A DNA stretch of 17,577 nt from JBEHYA01 sp048498415 (lineage in GTDB: Bacteria > Pseudomonadota > Alphaproteobacteria > UBA9219 > RGZA01). The stretch covers positions 1 through 17,577 of the forward strand of contig JBEHYA010000038.1 of NCBI GenBank assembly GCA_048498415.1, given 5' to 3'. Position 1 is the first letter of the stretch. Each line of letters opens with the position of its first letter. Under the pieces are notes generated by a model. That model searched no databases and had not been told where the DNA came from. It was given only the letters and a program-made list of their open reading frames with translations. The position numbers and the translations under genes were made by a program. Shown here piece after piece: positions 8,763-16,798 of this stretch.

Positions 8763-9800
8763 TTAGCCACCCACCGGGAAATTGCCTGTTGCGACCAGAT
8801 AGCCCGCCACGCCCACCACATAAAGCAGCGAAAGCGGCAGGAAAACCTTCCAGCCCAAACGCATCAGCTGGTCATAGCGGTAACGCGGCAGGGTGGCGCG
8901 CACCCACAGGAACAGGAATAAGCAGAAACAGATTTTAAGGATGAACCAGATAATGCCCGGCAGCCACGTGAACGGCGCGAAGTTGAACGGCGAGAGCCAG
9001 CCGCCCAGAAACAGAATGCTGGTCATCGCGCTCATCAAAATCATGTTGGCGTATTCGCCAAGGAAGAACAGCGCGAACGACATGGAGGAATATTCCACGT
9101 TGAAACCGCCCACGAGTTCGGATTCACCTTCCGGCAAATCGAACGGCGCGCGGTTGGTTTCGGCGAGGCCCGAAATAAAGAACACGATAAACATCGGGAA
9201 CAGTGGAATGGCGAACCACATATGCGCCTGCGCCTTCACGATTTCCGAGAGGTTCAGGGAACCTGCCAGCAGCAGCACGGTGATGATCACAAGACCAATT
9301 GAGACTTCATAACTCACCATCTGCGCCGCGCTGCGCAAGCCGCCCAGAAACGCGTATTTCGAATTCGACGCCCAGCCCGCCATGATGATGCCATAGACCG
9401 CCAGCGACGAAATGGCGAACAGATACAAGACACCCACATTTACATTCGCCAGCACCACCCGCTCCTGGAACGGAATAACCGCCCAGGCGACCAGCGCGAG
9501 GAAGAACGTGAGCATCGGCGCGCCCATGAAAATCACTTTGTTGGCGCCGGTAGGAATAATCGTTTCCTTGCCCATCAGCTTGATGGCGTCCGCTATCGGC
9601 TGCAATAAACCAAACGGGCCCACCACGTTGGGGCCCATGCGGAGCTGCATGGCGGCCAGCACCTTGCGTTCGGCATAAATTAAATACGCCACGCCCAGCA
9701 GCACGGGCAGCAGAATGGCGATAATGCGAATAACAATCCACACCAGCGCGCCGATGGGCGTCTGGATAAACTGGGTGAAGGTATCTAACAGCTCGTTCAT
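8763..9800 (-). CDS. nuoH: NADH-quinone oxidoreductase subunit H
   Basis: ND1/NuoH, the membrane subunit that docks the peripheral arm and forms much of the quinone chamber. It has 345 residues and about eight transmembrane helices. Diagnostic features are YAERKVLA (42-49), the RMGPNVVGPFGLLQP segment (54-68) and the acidic cytoplasmic loop AETNRAPFDLPEGESELVG (213-231), with its cluster of glutamates and aspartate thought to link quinone reduction to proton transfer. The start overlaps the nuoG stop by 4 nt, and the stop abuts nuoI. Nothing is missing or truncated. Confidence 0.97.
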   Translation of the reverse strand: MNELLDTFTQFIQTPIGALVWIVIRIIAILLPVLLGVAYLIYAERKVLAAMQLRMGPNVVGPFGLLQPIADAIKLMGKETIIPTGANKVIFMGAPMLTFFLALVAWAVIPFQERVVLANVNVGVLYLFAISSLAVYGIIMAGWASNSKYAFLGGLRSAAQMVSYEVSIGLVIITVLLLAGSLNLSEIVKAQAHMWFAIPLFPMFIVFFISGLAETNRAPFDLPEGESELVGGFNVEYSSMSFALFFLGEYANMILMSAMTSILFLGGWLSPFNFAPFTWLPGIIWFILKICFCLFLFLWVRATLPRYRYDQLMRLGWKVFLPLSLLYVVGVAGYLVATGNFPVGG

Positions 9801-11854
9801 TCCGCAGCCTCCCGCACGGGGGCCGTAAAGACTTCAACGCATTTCGCCATGGTAGGCGATGCGCGGGAGATCACGTCGTTCATGTAGAAATTACCGGCAG
9901 CCGCAAATGGCACCGGGTCCAGCACGCCGTCGCGGCCAAAGGCCGACCATTTGGCGGGCATGATTTCATCCTGATGCGCGAAGTGCGGATAGGCTTCCAC
10001 CAGTTTCTGGCGCAGCTGCGCATGCGTATCGAAGGGCAGCGGCTGGGCCAGCGTGGCGGAAAGCGCGCGCAAAATCGCCCAGTCTTCCTTGGCGTCACCC
10101 GGCGGGGAGACCGCCCGGCGGCCCGCCTGCACGCGGCCCTCTAAATTCACATATAAGCCGCTTTTTTCCGTGTAGGCGCAGCCCGGCAATACAATATCGG
10201 CAACGGAAGCGCCGGCATCGCCATGGTGGCCCTGATAAATCACAAAAGTGCCGCGGCCGATGCGGCGCATATCAAATTCATCCGCGCCCAATAAATACAG
10301 CACGCCCATCTGGCCGGCTTCGGTGGCTTTGAGAATTTCATTGGTGTTCTTGCCGCCCGGGCCTGGCACAAAGCCGATATCAAGGCCGCCCACGCGCGAA
10401 GCCGCCGTTTGCAGCACGTTAAAGCCGTTCCAGCCTTCGCGTACCATGTTGAAGGCTTCGGCAATCTGGCGAGCACGCACATGAATATGCGCGCCGTCTT
10501 TGCGGGCCAGCGCCTGCGCACCCACAATCACCATCGGGTTCTTGGCGTTCTTCAACGTCTGGCTGAAGGCATGGCGGCCATGCAGCAGATCATCCAAAAT
10601 CGCCGTGGTGTTACCCAGATGTTGGGTGGGGTAGCTAAGATCCGCGTTTTCGCCGATCACGCCCACGCGCAAACCACCCTGCAACCAGCGCTTGCGGATG
10701 CGGGCATTCACCAGTGTCGCCTCAAGGCGCGGATTGGCGCCGATAATCAGAATAACATCCGCCTGCTCAATGCCGGCGATGGTGGTGTTGAAGGTATAGG
10801 CCGCGCGCGTGCTCACATCGTAATTCGCGCCATCCTGCCGGCAGTCGAAATTTTGGCTGCCCAGTTTCTGCATCAGCGATTTCAGCGCGAACATGCTTTC
10901 CACGTCGCACAGATCACCTGCAATCGCGCCGATGCCGGCGGCCGGCACCATCTTCAAATGCTTGGCGGCTTCCGCAATGGCATCTGGCCAGGTGCAGGGC
11001 TGCAATTCGCCATTCGGCGCGCGCATATAGGGCTGGTCAAGGCGCTGATACTTCAGGCCGTCGCAGGCAAAGCGCGTGCGGTCGTTGATCCATTCCTCGT
11101 TCACGTCTTCATTGAGGCGTGGCAGAATGCGCAAGACTTCACGCCCGCGCGCATCCACACGAATGTTGCTGCCAACGGCATCCAGCACGTCAATCGTTTC
11201 CGTCTTCTGCAATTCCCACGGCCGCGCTTCGAAGGCATAGGGTTTGTTGGTAAGCGCGCCGACCGGGCACAAATCAATCAGATTGCCGGAAAGTTCGGTG
11301 GCCACGGCTTTCTCAATATAGGTGCCGATTTCCATATGTTCGGAACGGCCAAACGCGCCCATCACGGGCGTGCCGGCAATTTCATCCGCGAAGCGGATGC
11401 AGCGGGTGCATTGAATGCAGCGCGTCATTGCGGTATCGACCAGCGGGCCCAGATCTTTATCTTTCACCGCGCGTTTATTCTCGGTGTAACGGCCGCGGTC
11501 GAAACCATAGGCTACCGCCTGATCCTGCAGATCGCACTCACCGCCCTGATCGCAGATCGGGCAATCCAGCGGGTGGTTGATGAGCAGCATTTCCATCACG
11601 TTCTTGCGCGCGCGCTGCACAACCGGAGTCAGCGTCTTTACGACCATGTTATCGGCGCACGGCAAGGCGCAGCTCGCCTGCGGCTTGGGCGTTTTTTCAA
11701 CTTCCACCAGGCACATGCGGCAATTGCCCGGCACGCTTAAACGGTCGTGGTAGCAAAAGCGCGGGATCTCAAGGCCCAGCATTTCGCACGCCTGCAACAC
11801 ACTGGTGCCGGCGGGCACCTCAATCTCGGTATCGTTGATCTTAAGCTTGGGCAT
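9797..11854 (-). CDS. nuoG: NADH-quinone oxidoreductase subunit G
   Basis: 75-kDa subunit NuoG of the NADH-oxidising arm, 685 residues. The N-terminal ferredoxin-like domain has the [2Fe-2S] N1b ligands C34, C45, C48 and C62. Cluster N5 has His94, C98, C101 and C107 (HPLDCPICDQGGEC). Cluster N4 has C146, C149, C152 and C196 (CIQCTRC plus DLCPVGAL). The remainder is the molybdopterin-oxidoreductase-like domain, which in this family binds no molybdenum cofactor. No second CxxCxxxC motif follows residue 200, so the N7 cluster of E. coli and Thermus is absent, as in mitochondria and most alphaproteobacteria. It starts 3 nt after the nuoF stop and overlaps nuoH by 4 nt. Confidence 0.97.
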   Translation of the reverse strand: MPKLKINDTEIEVPAGTSVLQACEMLGLEIPRFCYHDRLSVPGNCRMCLVEVEKTPKPQASCALPCADNMVVKTLTPVVQRARKNVMEMLLINHPLDCPICDQGGECDLQDQAVAYGFDRGRYTENKRAVKDKDLGPLVDTAMTRCIQCTRCIRFADEIAGTPVMGAFGRSEHMEIGTYIEKAVATELSGNLIDLCPVGALTNKPYAFEARPWELQKTETIDVLDAVGSNIRVDARGREVLRILPRLNEDVNEEWINDRTRFACDGLKYQRLDQPYMRAPNGELQPCTWPDAIAEAAKHLKMVPAAGIGAIAGDLCDVESMFALKSLMQKLGSQNFDCRQDGANYDVSTRAAYTFNTTIAGIEQADVILIIGANPRLEATLVNARIRKRWLQGGLRVGVIGENADLSYPTQHLGNTTAILDDLLHGRHAFSQTLKNAKNPMVIVGAQALARKDGAHIHVRARQIAEAFNMVREGWNGFNVLQTAASRVGGLDIGFVPGPGGKNTNEILKATEAGQMGVLYLLGADEFDMRRIGRGTFVIYQGHHGDAGASVADIVLPGCAYTEKSGLYVNLEGRVQAGRRAVSPPGDAKEDWAILRALSATLAQPLPFDTHAQLRQKLVEAYPHFAHQDEIMPAKWSAFGRDGVLDPVPFAAAGNFYMNDVISRASPTMAKCVEVFTAPVREAAE

Positions 11855-11857
11855 GAT

Positions 11858-13138
11858 TTACGCGGCCTGCTTTCGGTATTGCATGATGCGCTCTTCCACA
11901 AGCGGGCGGAAATGGCGGATGAGCCCCTGAATGGGCCACGCCGCCGCATCGCCATGCGCGCAGATGGTATGGCCTTCAATTTCGCGCGTCACATCGATGA
12001 GCATATCGATTTCTTTGATCTCGGCCTGGCCCTTCACCATGCGCAGCATCATACGGTAGAGCCAGCCGGTGCCTTCGCGGCACGGCGTGCACTGGCCGCA
12101 GCTTTCGTGCATGTAAAAGCGCGAGAGGCGCGCGATGGCATAAATCAGATCGGTGGATTTATCCATCACGATCAAACCCGCTGTGCCCAAGCCCGACTGC
12201 ACGGCTTTGAGCGCATCAAAATCCATCAGCACGGTATCGCAGATATCTTTGGGCAGCATGGGCGTGGAGGAGCCGCCGGGAATAACCGCCAATAAATTAT
12301 CCCAGCCGCCGCGCACGCCGCCGGCGTATTTTTCGATCAGCTCTTTCATCGGGATGCTCATCGCTTCCTCGACGTTGCAGGGCTGGTTCACGTGGCCGCT
12401 GATGCAATAAATTTTGGTGCCCGAATTTTTCTCGCGGCCAATGCCGGCAAACCATGCCGACCCACGGCGCAGAATTTCCGGCACCACGGCGATGGTTTCC
12501 ACATTGTTCACGGTTGTGGGGCATGAATATAAACCGGCATTCGCAGGGAATGGCGGCTTGTTGCGCGGCTGGCCTTTTTTGCCCTCTAAACTTTCCAGCA
12601 GCGCACTTTCTTCGCCGCAAATGTACGCACCGGCGCCGCGATGCACATAGATATCCATATCCCAGCCGGTACCGGCGGCGTTTTTGCCGAGCAGCCCTGC
12701 CGCATACGCTTCTTCAATCGCCGCTTCTAAAACCTTGGCTTCATACACAAACTCGCCGCGAATATAGATGTAGCTGGCGTGCGCCTGCACGGCGAAGCTG
12801 GAGACCAGAATGCCTTCCAGCAACCGGTGCGGATCGAAGCGCAGAATATCGCGGTCTTTGCAGGTGCCGGGTTCGGATTCATCGGCGTTAATAACTAAAA
12901 AATGCGGGCGATCTTTGACTTCCTTGGGCATGAAGCTCCACTTCATGCCCGTCGAGAACCCCGCCCCGCCGCGGCCGCGCAGGCCCGAATTTTTGGTCTC
13001 TTCAATAATCTTGTCGCGGCCCAGCGCAATCAGGCTCTTGGTATCGGCCCAGATGCCGCGCTTGCGGGCGCCTTCCAGTTGCCATGGCTGCTCGCCGTAT
13101 AAATTCGTGAAAATCTTGTCTTTCTCGGCCAGCATCAT
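11858..13138 (-). CDS. nuoF: NADH-quinone oxidoreductase subunit F (NADH/FMN binding)
   Basis: 51-kDa subunit NuoF, 426 residues. It oxidises NADH, transfers hydride to FMN and hands electrons to [4Fe-4S] cluster N3. The glycine-rich nucleotide segment GLRGRGGAGFSTGMKW spans 52-67. The FMN-contacting ESEPGTCKDR lies at 87-96, and GEESALLESLEGKKGQPR at 175-192. N3 ligands are C347, C350 and C353 in ESCGQCTPCREGTGW plus C393 in TICAHG. The start overlaps the nuoE stop by 4 nt. The sequence opens ATGATG, so Met1 or Met2 could be used. Length and motifs are standard, and it pairs with NuoE to form the electron-input module. Confidence 0.97.
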   Translation of the reverse strand: MMLAEKDKIFTNLYGEQPWQLEGARKRGIWADTKSLIALGRDKIIEETKNSGLRGRGGAGFSTGMKWSFMPKEVKDRPHFLVINADESEPGTCKDRDILRFDPHRLLEGILVSSFAVQAHASYIYIRGEFVYEAKVLEAAIEEAYAAGLLGKNAAGTGWDMDIYVHRGAGAYICGEESALLESLEGKKGQPRNKPPFPANAGLYSCPTTVNNVETIAVVPEILRRGSAWFAGIGREKNSGTKIYCISGHVNQPCNVEEAMSIPMKELIEKYAGGVRGGWDNLLAVIPGGSSTPMLPKDICDTVLMDFDALKAVQSGLGTAGLIVMDKSTDLIYAIARLSRFYMHESCGQCTPCREGTGWLYRMMLRMVKGQAEIKEIDMLIDVTREIEGHTICAHGDAAAWPIQGLIRHFRPLVEERIMQYRKQAA

Positions 13139-13722
13139 CCCACCTTCTTCTGCGGCGCGGCGCCCTGCCGGCCGGTTTGCGAACCGATCCGGGGTTTCTT
13201 GCCTGCACTCAGGTCATCCAGAATGGCGGTAAAATTCTCGCCGGTTAAATCTTCATAGTAATCGTCGTTGATCTGCACCATCGGCGCGTTTACGCAGGCA
13301 CCAAGGCATTCCACTTCCATCATGCTAAACATGCCGTCGGCGCTTGTTTGCCCGTCGGTAATGCCGAGCTTGCTCTTGCATACATGCTTGATGTCGTCGC
13401 TGCCGCGTAGCCAGCACGGCGTGGTGGTGCAGACCTGCAGCAAATATTTGCCCACCGGCGCACGGTTGAACATGGTGTAGAAGCTCGCCACTTCATAGGC
13501 CTTCACGCGCGGCACTTCCAGCATATCGGCCACATAATTCATGGCCGCGACAGGAAGCCAGTTGTCATGCTGCGCCTGCGCCAGCTGCAACAGCGGTATC
13601 ATACCGCTGGCTTTGCGCGTCTCCGGATATTTGGCCAAAATCTTCTTCGCCTGCGCCATATTTTCTGGCGTGAACGAAAAATCTTTCGGCTGTTTCACCG
13701 CATGAAGGTTGGGTGCGCTCAT
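13135..13722 (-). CDS. nuoE: NADH-quinone oxidoreductase subunit E ([2Fe-2S])
   Basis: 24-kDa subunit NuoE, 195 residues, with a thioredoxin-like fold that binds [2Fe-2S] cluster N1a next to the FMN of NuoF. The ligands are complete: C98 and C103 in VCTTTPCWLRGS, and C139 and C143 in ECLGACVNAPMV. A basic, Gly/Gln-rich tail of about 20 residues (from K175) extends past the conserved domain and ends KKVG; a tail of this kind is familiar from alphaproteobacterial NuoE. The ATG shares one base with the stop of the upstream unknown gene (TAATG), and the stop overlaps nuoF by 4 nt. In most operons the gene upstream is nuoD directly, so an extra gene intervenes here. Confidence 0.96.
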   Translation of the reverse strand: MSAPNLHAVKQPKDFSFTPENMAQAKKILAKYPETRKASGMIPLLQLAQAQHDNWLPVAAMNYVADMLEVPRVKAYEVASFYTMFNRAPVGKYLLQVCTTTPCWLRGSDDIKHVCKSKLGITDGQTSADGMFSMMEVECLGACVNAPMVQINDDYYEDLTGENFTAILDDLSAGKKPRIGSQTGRQGAAPQKKVG

Positions 13723-14450
13723 TATCTCACTAACTCATGCTTCCACTGGCCCATCGGGCTAAGGAATTCAGGAAGGTTGGGAATAAATTCGCGCATATAC
13801 GGCACGATGCTGGAGCTGATGATCACCAGCGAGCCGTCTTCGATCACCTTGCCCAGGCTGGGCTCCAGGTTCGGGCCTTTCTGCTCGAAATCGATGTAGT
13901 GGCCATAGACAATGCTGTCAGCGATCTGATGCTGCTCAAGGTCTTTATCGACCACATTGCCAAGGGGGAATTTTTCAACGACCTGCCGGCGCATATCATC
14001 GGCCAGCATGTTGACATACGCGTTCGGATCAGGCTGCGGGCCGTCGACAAGCGCGATATAATTTCGGGATTCATCCCCGAGATCCGACCAGCGCATATAG
14101 TTGGCCCGGATGGTCTCGCGCGTACCATGCGCAGCAAGAATAAGGCCATCGGGTTTGAGGGCCTTAACGACATAGACGTCGCTTTCATCGGGGGTGGCGG
14201 ACATATAGCGGGCGGCGAAATATTTGGCGAGGGATACGAGCACCAGTTCGGTGCGGTCGCCGATTGTCATGCTGATGCAGACAGCCGGTTGCTGGCCGCG
14301 CATTTCAAATACCGAACCCACAAGCTTTTCGGGCGTGGTGGGGCCAATATCGGAAGCGACCTTTTTAATGGTTCCTATTGGCACCGGCGGACGATGACGT
14401 TCCTGCATATTCTTGTCTCCAATTAAGAGTTTGCGGATTGAGTTAAACAT
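13722..14450 (-). CDS. Unrecognised soluble protein encoded between nuoD and nuoE
   Basis: I do not recognise this family. From the ATG at 14450 it is 242 residues; that ATG shares its A with the nuoD stop (TGATG), and a GGGGAG lies about 11 nt upstream. A second ATG at 14408 (protein MQERHRPPVPIG, 228 residues) has a GGAG eight bases upstream and is an equally good or better start. No long hydrophobic segment, signal peptide, cysteine cluster (only one Cys in the whole protein) or P-loop is visible, so it is neither a membrane nor an iron-sulfur subunit. The composition suggests a mixed alpha/beta cytosolic protein with a Pro-rich start. The stop overlaps nuoE by one base. Codon use differs mildly from nuoE: by hand count about 9 GTC to 8 GTG, and 8 CTT to 5 CTG, where nuoE favours GTG and CTG. 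An accessory or assembly role in complex I is inference from position only. Confidence 0.85.
   Translation of the reverse strand: MFNSIRKLLIGDKNMQERHRPPVPIGTIKKVASDIGPTTPEKLVGSVFEMRGQQPAVCISMTIGDRTELVLVSLAKYFAARYMSATPDESDVYVVKALKPDGLILAAHGTRETIRANYMRWSDLGDESRNYIALVDGPQPDPNAYVNMLADDMRRQVVEKFPLGNVVDKDLEQHQIADSIVYGHYIDFEQKGPNLEPSLGKVIEDGSLVIISSSIVPYMREFIPNLPEFLSPMGQWKHELVR
14409..14420 (-). promoter_or_regulatory. Shine-Dalgarno for the internal start of the unknown gene
   Basis: On the minus strand GGAG (14420-14417) stands eight bases before the ATG at 14408-14406. This is optimal spacing and makes residue Met15 of the long form a strong candidate initiator. The stretch around it is AT-richer than its surroundings. 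The competing upstream ATG at 14450 is coupled to the nuoD stop and has its own GGGGAG at a longer distance (14467-14462). Confidence 0.5.
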
Positions 14451-15631
14451 CAGCGATCGATCTCCCCGAACACCACGTCCATGGAGCCGATCACGGCAAC
14501 GGCATCGGCCAGCATGTGGCCTTTGCACATAAAATCGCTCGCTTGCAGATGGGCAAAGCCCGGCGCGCGAATTTTACAACGATACGGGCGGTTGGTGCCG
14601 TCCGAAACCAGATACACGGCGAATTCGCCCTTGGGCGCTTCCACCGCGGAATATGTTTCACCCGCGGGCACATGGTAGCCCTCGGTATACAACTTGAAGT
14701 GATGGATGATCGCTTCCATCGAATTCTTCATCTCAGCCCGCGGCGGCGGTGCGATCTTGCGATCGTCACTCTTCACCGGGCCCGACGGCATCTTTTTCAG
14801 GCACTGCTGAATGATGCGGTTGGACTGGCGCATTTCTTCAATGCGCACCAGATACCGCGCGTAGCAGTCACCCGTGAGACCCACCGGCACATCAAAATCC
14901 ATTTCGCCATACACATCGTAGGGCTGCGACTTGCGCAGATCCCACGCGACGTTGGAACCGCGCAGCATCGGGCCCGTAAAGCCCCACGCAATCGCATCCG
15001 CCGCACTCACGGCACCGATATCGACCGTGCGCTGCTTGAAGATCGGGTTTTGGGTGAGCAAATTTTCCAGATCATCGACGAATTTCGGGAAATTTTGTGT
15101 GTATTCCCAAATATCGTCGGTTAAACCCTGCGGCAAGTCCATATGCACGCCGCCGGGACGGAAATAATTCGCGTGCATGCGCGCGCCGGAGACGCGTTCG
15201 TAGAATTCCATCAGAATTTCGCGCTGCTCGAAGCCCCACAGCGACGGCGTAATGGCGCCCACGTCAATCGCGAAGGTCGTGATATTCAGAATATGATTCA
15301 GAATGCGCGTGATTTCCGAGAACATGACGCGGATATATTGCGCGCGGAGCGGCGGCGTGATCTGCAGCAGTTTTTCCACGGCCAGCGCAAACGCATGCTC
15401 CTGGTTCATCGGGCTCACGTAATCAAGCCGGTCGAAATACGGAATAGCCTGCAAATACGTTTTATATTCGATCAGCTTTTCCGTGCCGCGATGGAGCAAA
15501 CCAATATGCGGGTCGGCGCGTTCAACGATTTCGCCATCCATCTCCAAAATCAGGCGCAACACGCCATGCGCCGCTGGATGCTGCGGGCCAAAATTGATCG
15601 AAAACGTTTTGATTTCCGGTTCCGCTGACAT
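14450..15631 (-). CDS. nuoD: NADH-quinone oxidoreductase subunit D (49 kDa)
   Basis: 49-kDa subunit NuoD, 393 residues, derived from the large subunit of NiFe hydrogenases. With NuoB it forms the quinone-reduction site next to cluster N2. The N-terminal beta loop FGPQHPAAHGVLRL (14-27) contains His22, and DYVS contains Tyr71; these correspond by spacing to the conserved His and Tyr that contact the quinone headgroup. The segment PHIGLLHRGTEKLIEYKTY (41-59) is diagnostic. It is separate from nuoC (no fusion as in E. coli), begins one nucleotide after the nuoC stop, and its TGA overlaps the next ATG by one base. The C-terminus VFGEIDR is the standard family end, so the gene is complete. Confidence 0.97.
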   Translation of the reverse strand: MSAEPEIKTFSINFGPQHPAAHGVLRLILEMDGEIVERADPHIGLLHRGTEKLIEYKTYLQAIPYFDRLDYVSPMNQEHAFALAVEKLLQITPPLRAQYIRVMFSEITRILNHILNITTFAIDVGAITPSLWGFEQREILMEFYERVSGARMHANYFRPGGVHMDLPQGLTDDIWEYTQNFPKFVDDLENLLTQNPIFKQRTVDIGAVSAADAIAWGFTGPMLRGSNVAWDLRKSQPYDVYGEMDFDVPVGLTGDCYARYLVRIEEMRQSNRIIQQCLKKMPSGPVKSDDRKIAPPPRAEMKNSMEAIIHHFKLYTEGYHVPAGETYSAVEAPKGEFAVYLVSDGTNRPYRCKIRAPGFAHLQASDFMCKGHMLADAVAVIGSMDVVFGEIDR

Positions 15632-15632
15632 C

Positions 15633-16268
15633 TCAGGCCTTCTTTACCAGCTTGTTGGGGTCAGCCGCCTTTTCATCGCCCGGCAATTGCATGGTCGTCA
15701 TGCCTTCCCAGGGGGACAAATAATCAAAGCTGCGGAAATCCTGCGGCAGTTGTACGGGCTCATACACAATGCGCTTCTGCTCGCCGTCGTAGCGCACTTC
15801 CACATACCCCGTGAGCGGGAAATCTTTGCGTAACGGATGCCCTTCAAAGCCGTAATCGGTGAGAATACGACGCAGATCGGGATGGCCTTCAAACAGCACG
15901 CCGTACAAATCATAGGTCTCGCGCTCGAACCAGTTCGCAGCGGGCCAGATGCCGGCAACCGACGGTACGGATGTTTTTTCATCCGTCGTCACCTTCACGC
16001 GCAGACGCAGGTTCTGGACCAGCGACAATAAATTATAGACAACCTCGAACCGCTCCGCGCGTTCCGGGTAATCGGCGCCGCAGATATCCACCAGCATGGC
16101 AAAACGGCAGGCCGCGTCATCGCGGAGACTCGTCATCACCGAACGCAACGCATCGCGCTGCACCGTCACGCAGAGCTCTTCCAGCACGATCTGGCTCGCC
16201 AAAACACGGCTACCTAAAAGCGTGCCGATATGCGCTTGCAGCGCCGTGAGTTTATCGATTCCACTCAT
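15633..16268 (-). CDS. nuoC: NADH-quinone oxidoreductase subunit C (30 kDa)
   Basis: 30-kDa subunit NuoC of the connecting arm, 211 residues. It holds no redox centre and scaffolds NuoD. The complex I 30-kDa signature is seen at 115-136: ERETYDLYGVLFEGHP, then DLRRIL. The motif DYGFEGHPLRKDFPLTGYVE (138-157) follows. The C-terminus has the family-typical PVQLPQDFRSFDYLSPWEG, then a lysine-ended tail. The start overlaps the nuoB stop by 4 nt (ATGA). The N-terminal 30 residues are weakly conserved, as is usual. Confidence 0.96.
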   Translation of the reverse strand: MSGIDKLTALQAHIGTLLGSRVLASQIVLEELCVTVQRDALRSVMTSLRDDAACRFAMLVDICGADYPERAERFEVVYNLLSLVQNLRLRVKVTTDEKTSVPSVAGIWPAANWFERETYDLYGVLFEGHPDLRRILTDYGFEGHPLRKDFPLTGYVEVRYDGEQKRIVYEPVQLPQDFRSFDYLSPWEGMTTMQLPGDEKAADPNKLVKKA

Positions 16269-16798
16269 CGACGGATCACCTTGTGACCGGTGCGGATTTT
16301 ACGGTGCAGCTGCATAATGCCGTATAGCAACGCTTCCGCCGTGGGCGGGCAGCCGGGAATATAAATATCAACCGGCACAATGCGGTCGCAGCCACGCACC
16401 ACCGAATAGGAATAGTGATAATAGCCGCCGCCATTGGCGCAGCTGCCCATCGAAATCACCCAGCGCGGTTCTGCCATCTGGTCGTAAACTTTGCGGAGCG
16501 CCGGCGCCATTTTATTGGTGAGCGTACCGGCAACAATCATCACATCCGATTGACGCGGTGACGGGCGCGGCATCATACCCATGCGATCCAGGTCATAACG
16601 CGCCATATAGGCATGGATCATTTCCACGCCGCAGCAGGCCAAACCGAATGTCATCGGCCACATCGAACCCGTACGCGCCCATGCCAGAACATCGTCGAGC
16701 GTCGTGAGCAGAAAACCCTTCTCCTGCACGGTTTTTGTAATGCCTTCCGCCATTTGCACCGGCGTCTTTACAACCATATTTGTTGCTGGCGTGCTCAT
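16265..16798 (-). CDS. nuoB: NADH-quinone oxidoreductase subunit B (cluster N2)
   Basis: PSST/NuoB subunit, 177 residues from the chosen start. It binds [4Fe-4S] cluster N2, the last electron carrier before quinone. The ligand pattern is exact: tandem C55-C56 in FGLACCGVEM, C120 in SMGSCANGGGYY and C150 in YIPGCPPTAEALLYG. The frame could extend ten residues further up to 16828, but that would lie inside nuoA. The ATG at 16798 shares one base with the nuoA stop (TAATG) and gives the expected N-terminus, so I chose it. The stop overlaps nuoC by 4 nt. Confidence 0.97.
   Translation of the reverse strand: MSTPATNMVVKTPVQMAEGITKTVQEKGFLLTTLDDVLAWARTGSMWPMTFGLACCGVEMIHAYMARYDLDRMGMMPRPSPRQSDVMIVAGTLTNKMAPALRKVYDQMAEPRWVISMGSCANGGGYYHYSYSVVRGCDRIVPVDIYIPGCPPTAEALLYGIMQLHRKIRTGHKVIRR

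Noticed and set aside
10409..11740. A 443-codon plus-strand open frame opposite nuoG
   Set aside because: It is exactly antisense to a fully motif-supported nuoG, is rich in His and Arg, has no recognisable domain and is explained by codon bias of the real strand.
13737..14426. A 229-codon plus-strand open frame opposite the unknown gene
   Set aside because: I considered whether this was the true gene. The minus-strand frame is coupled to nuoD and nuoE, has good ribosome binding sites and balanced composition, while the plus frame is His-rich and isolated.
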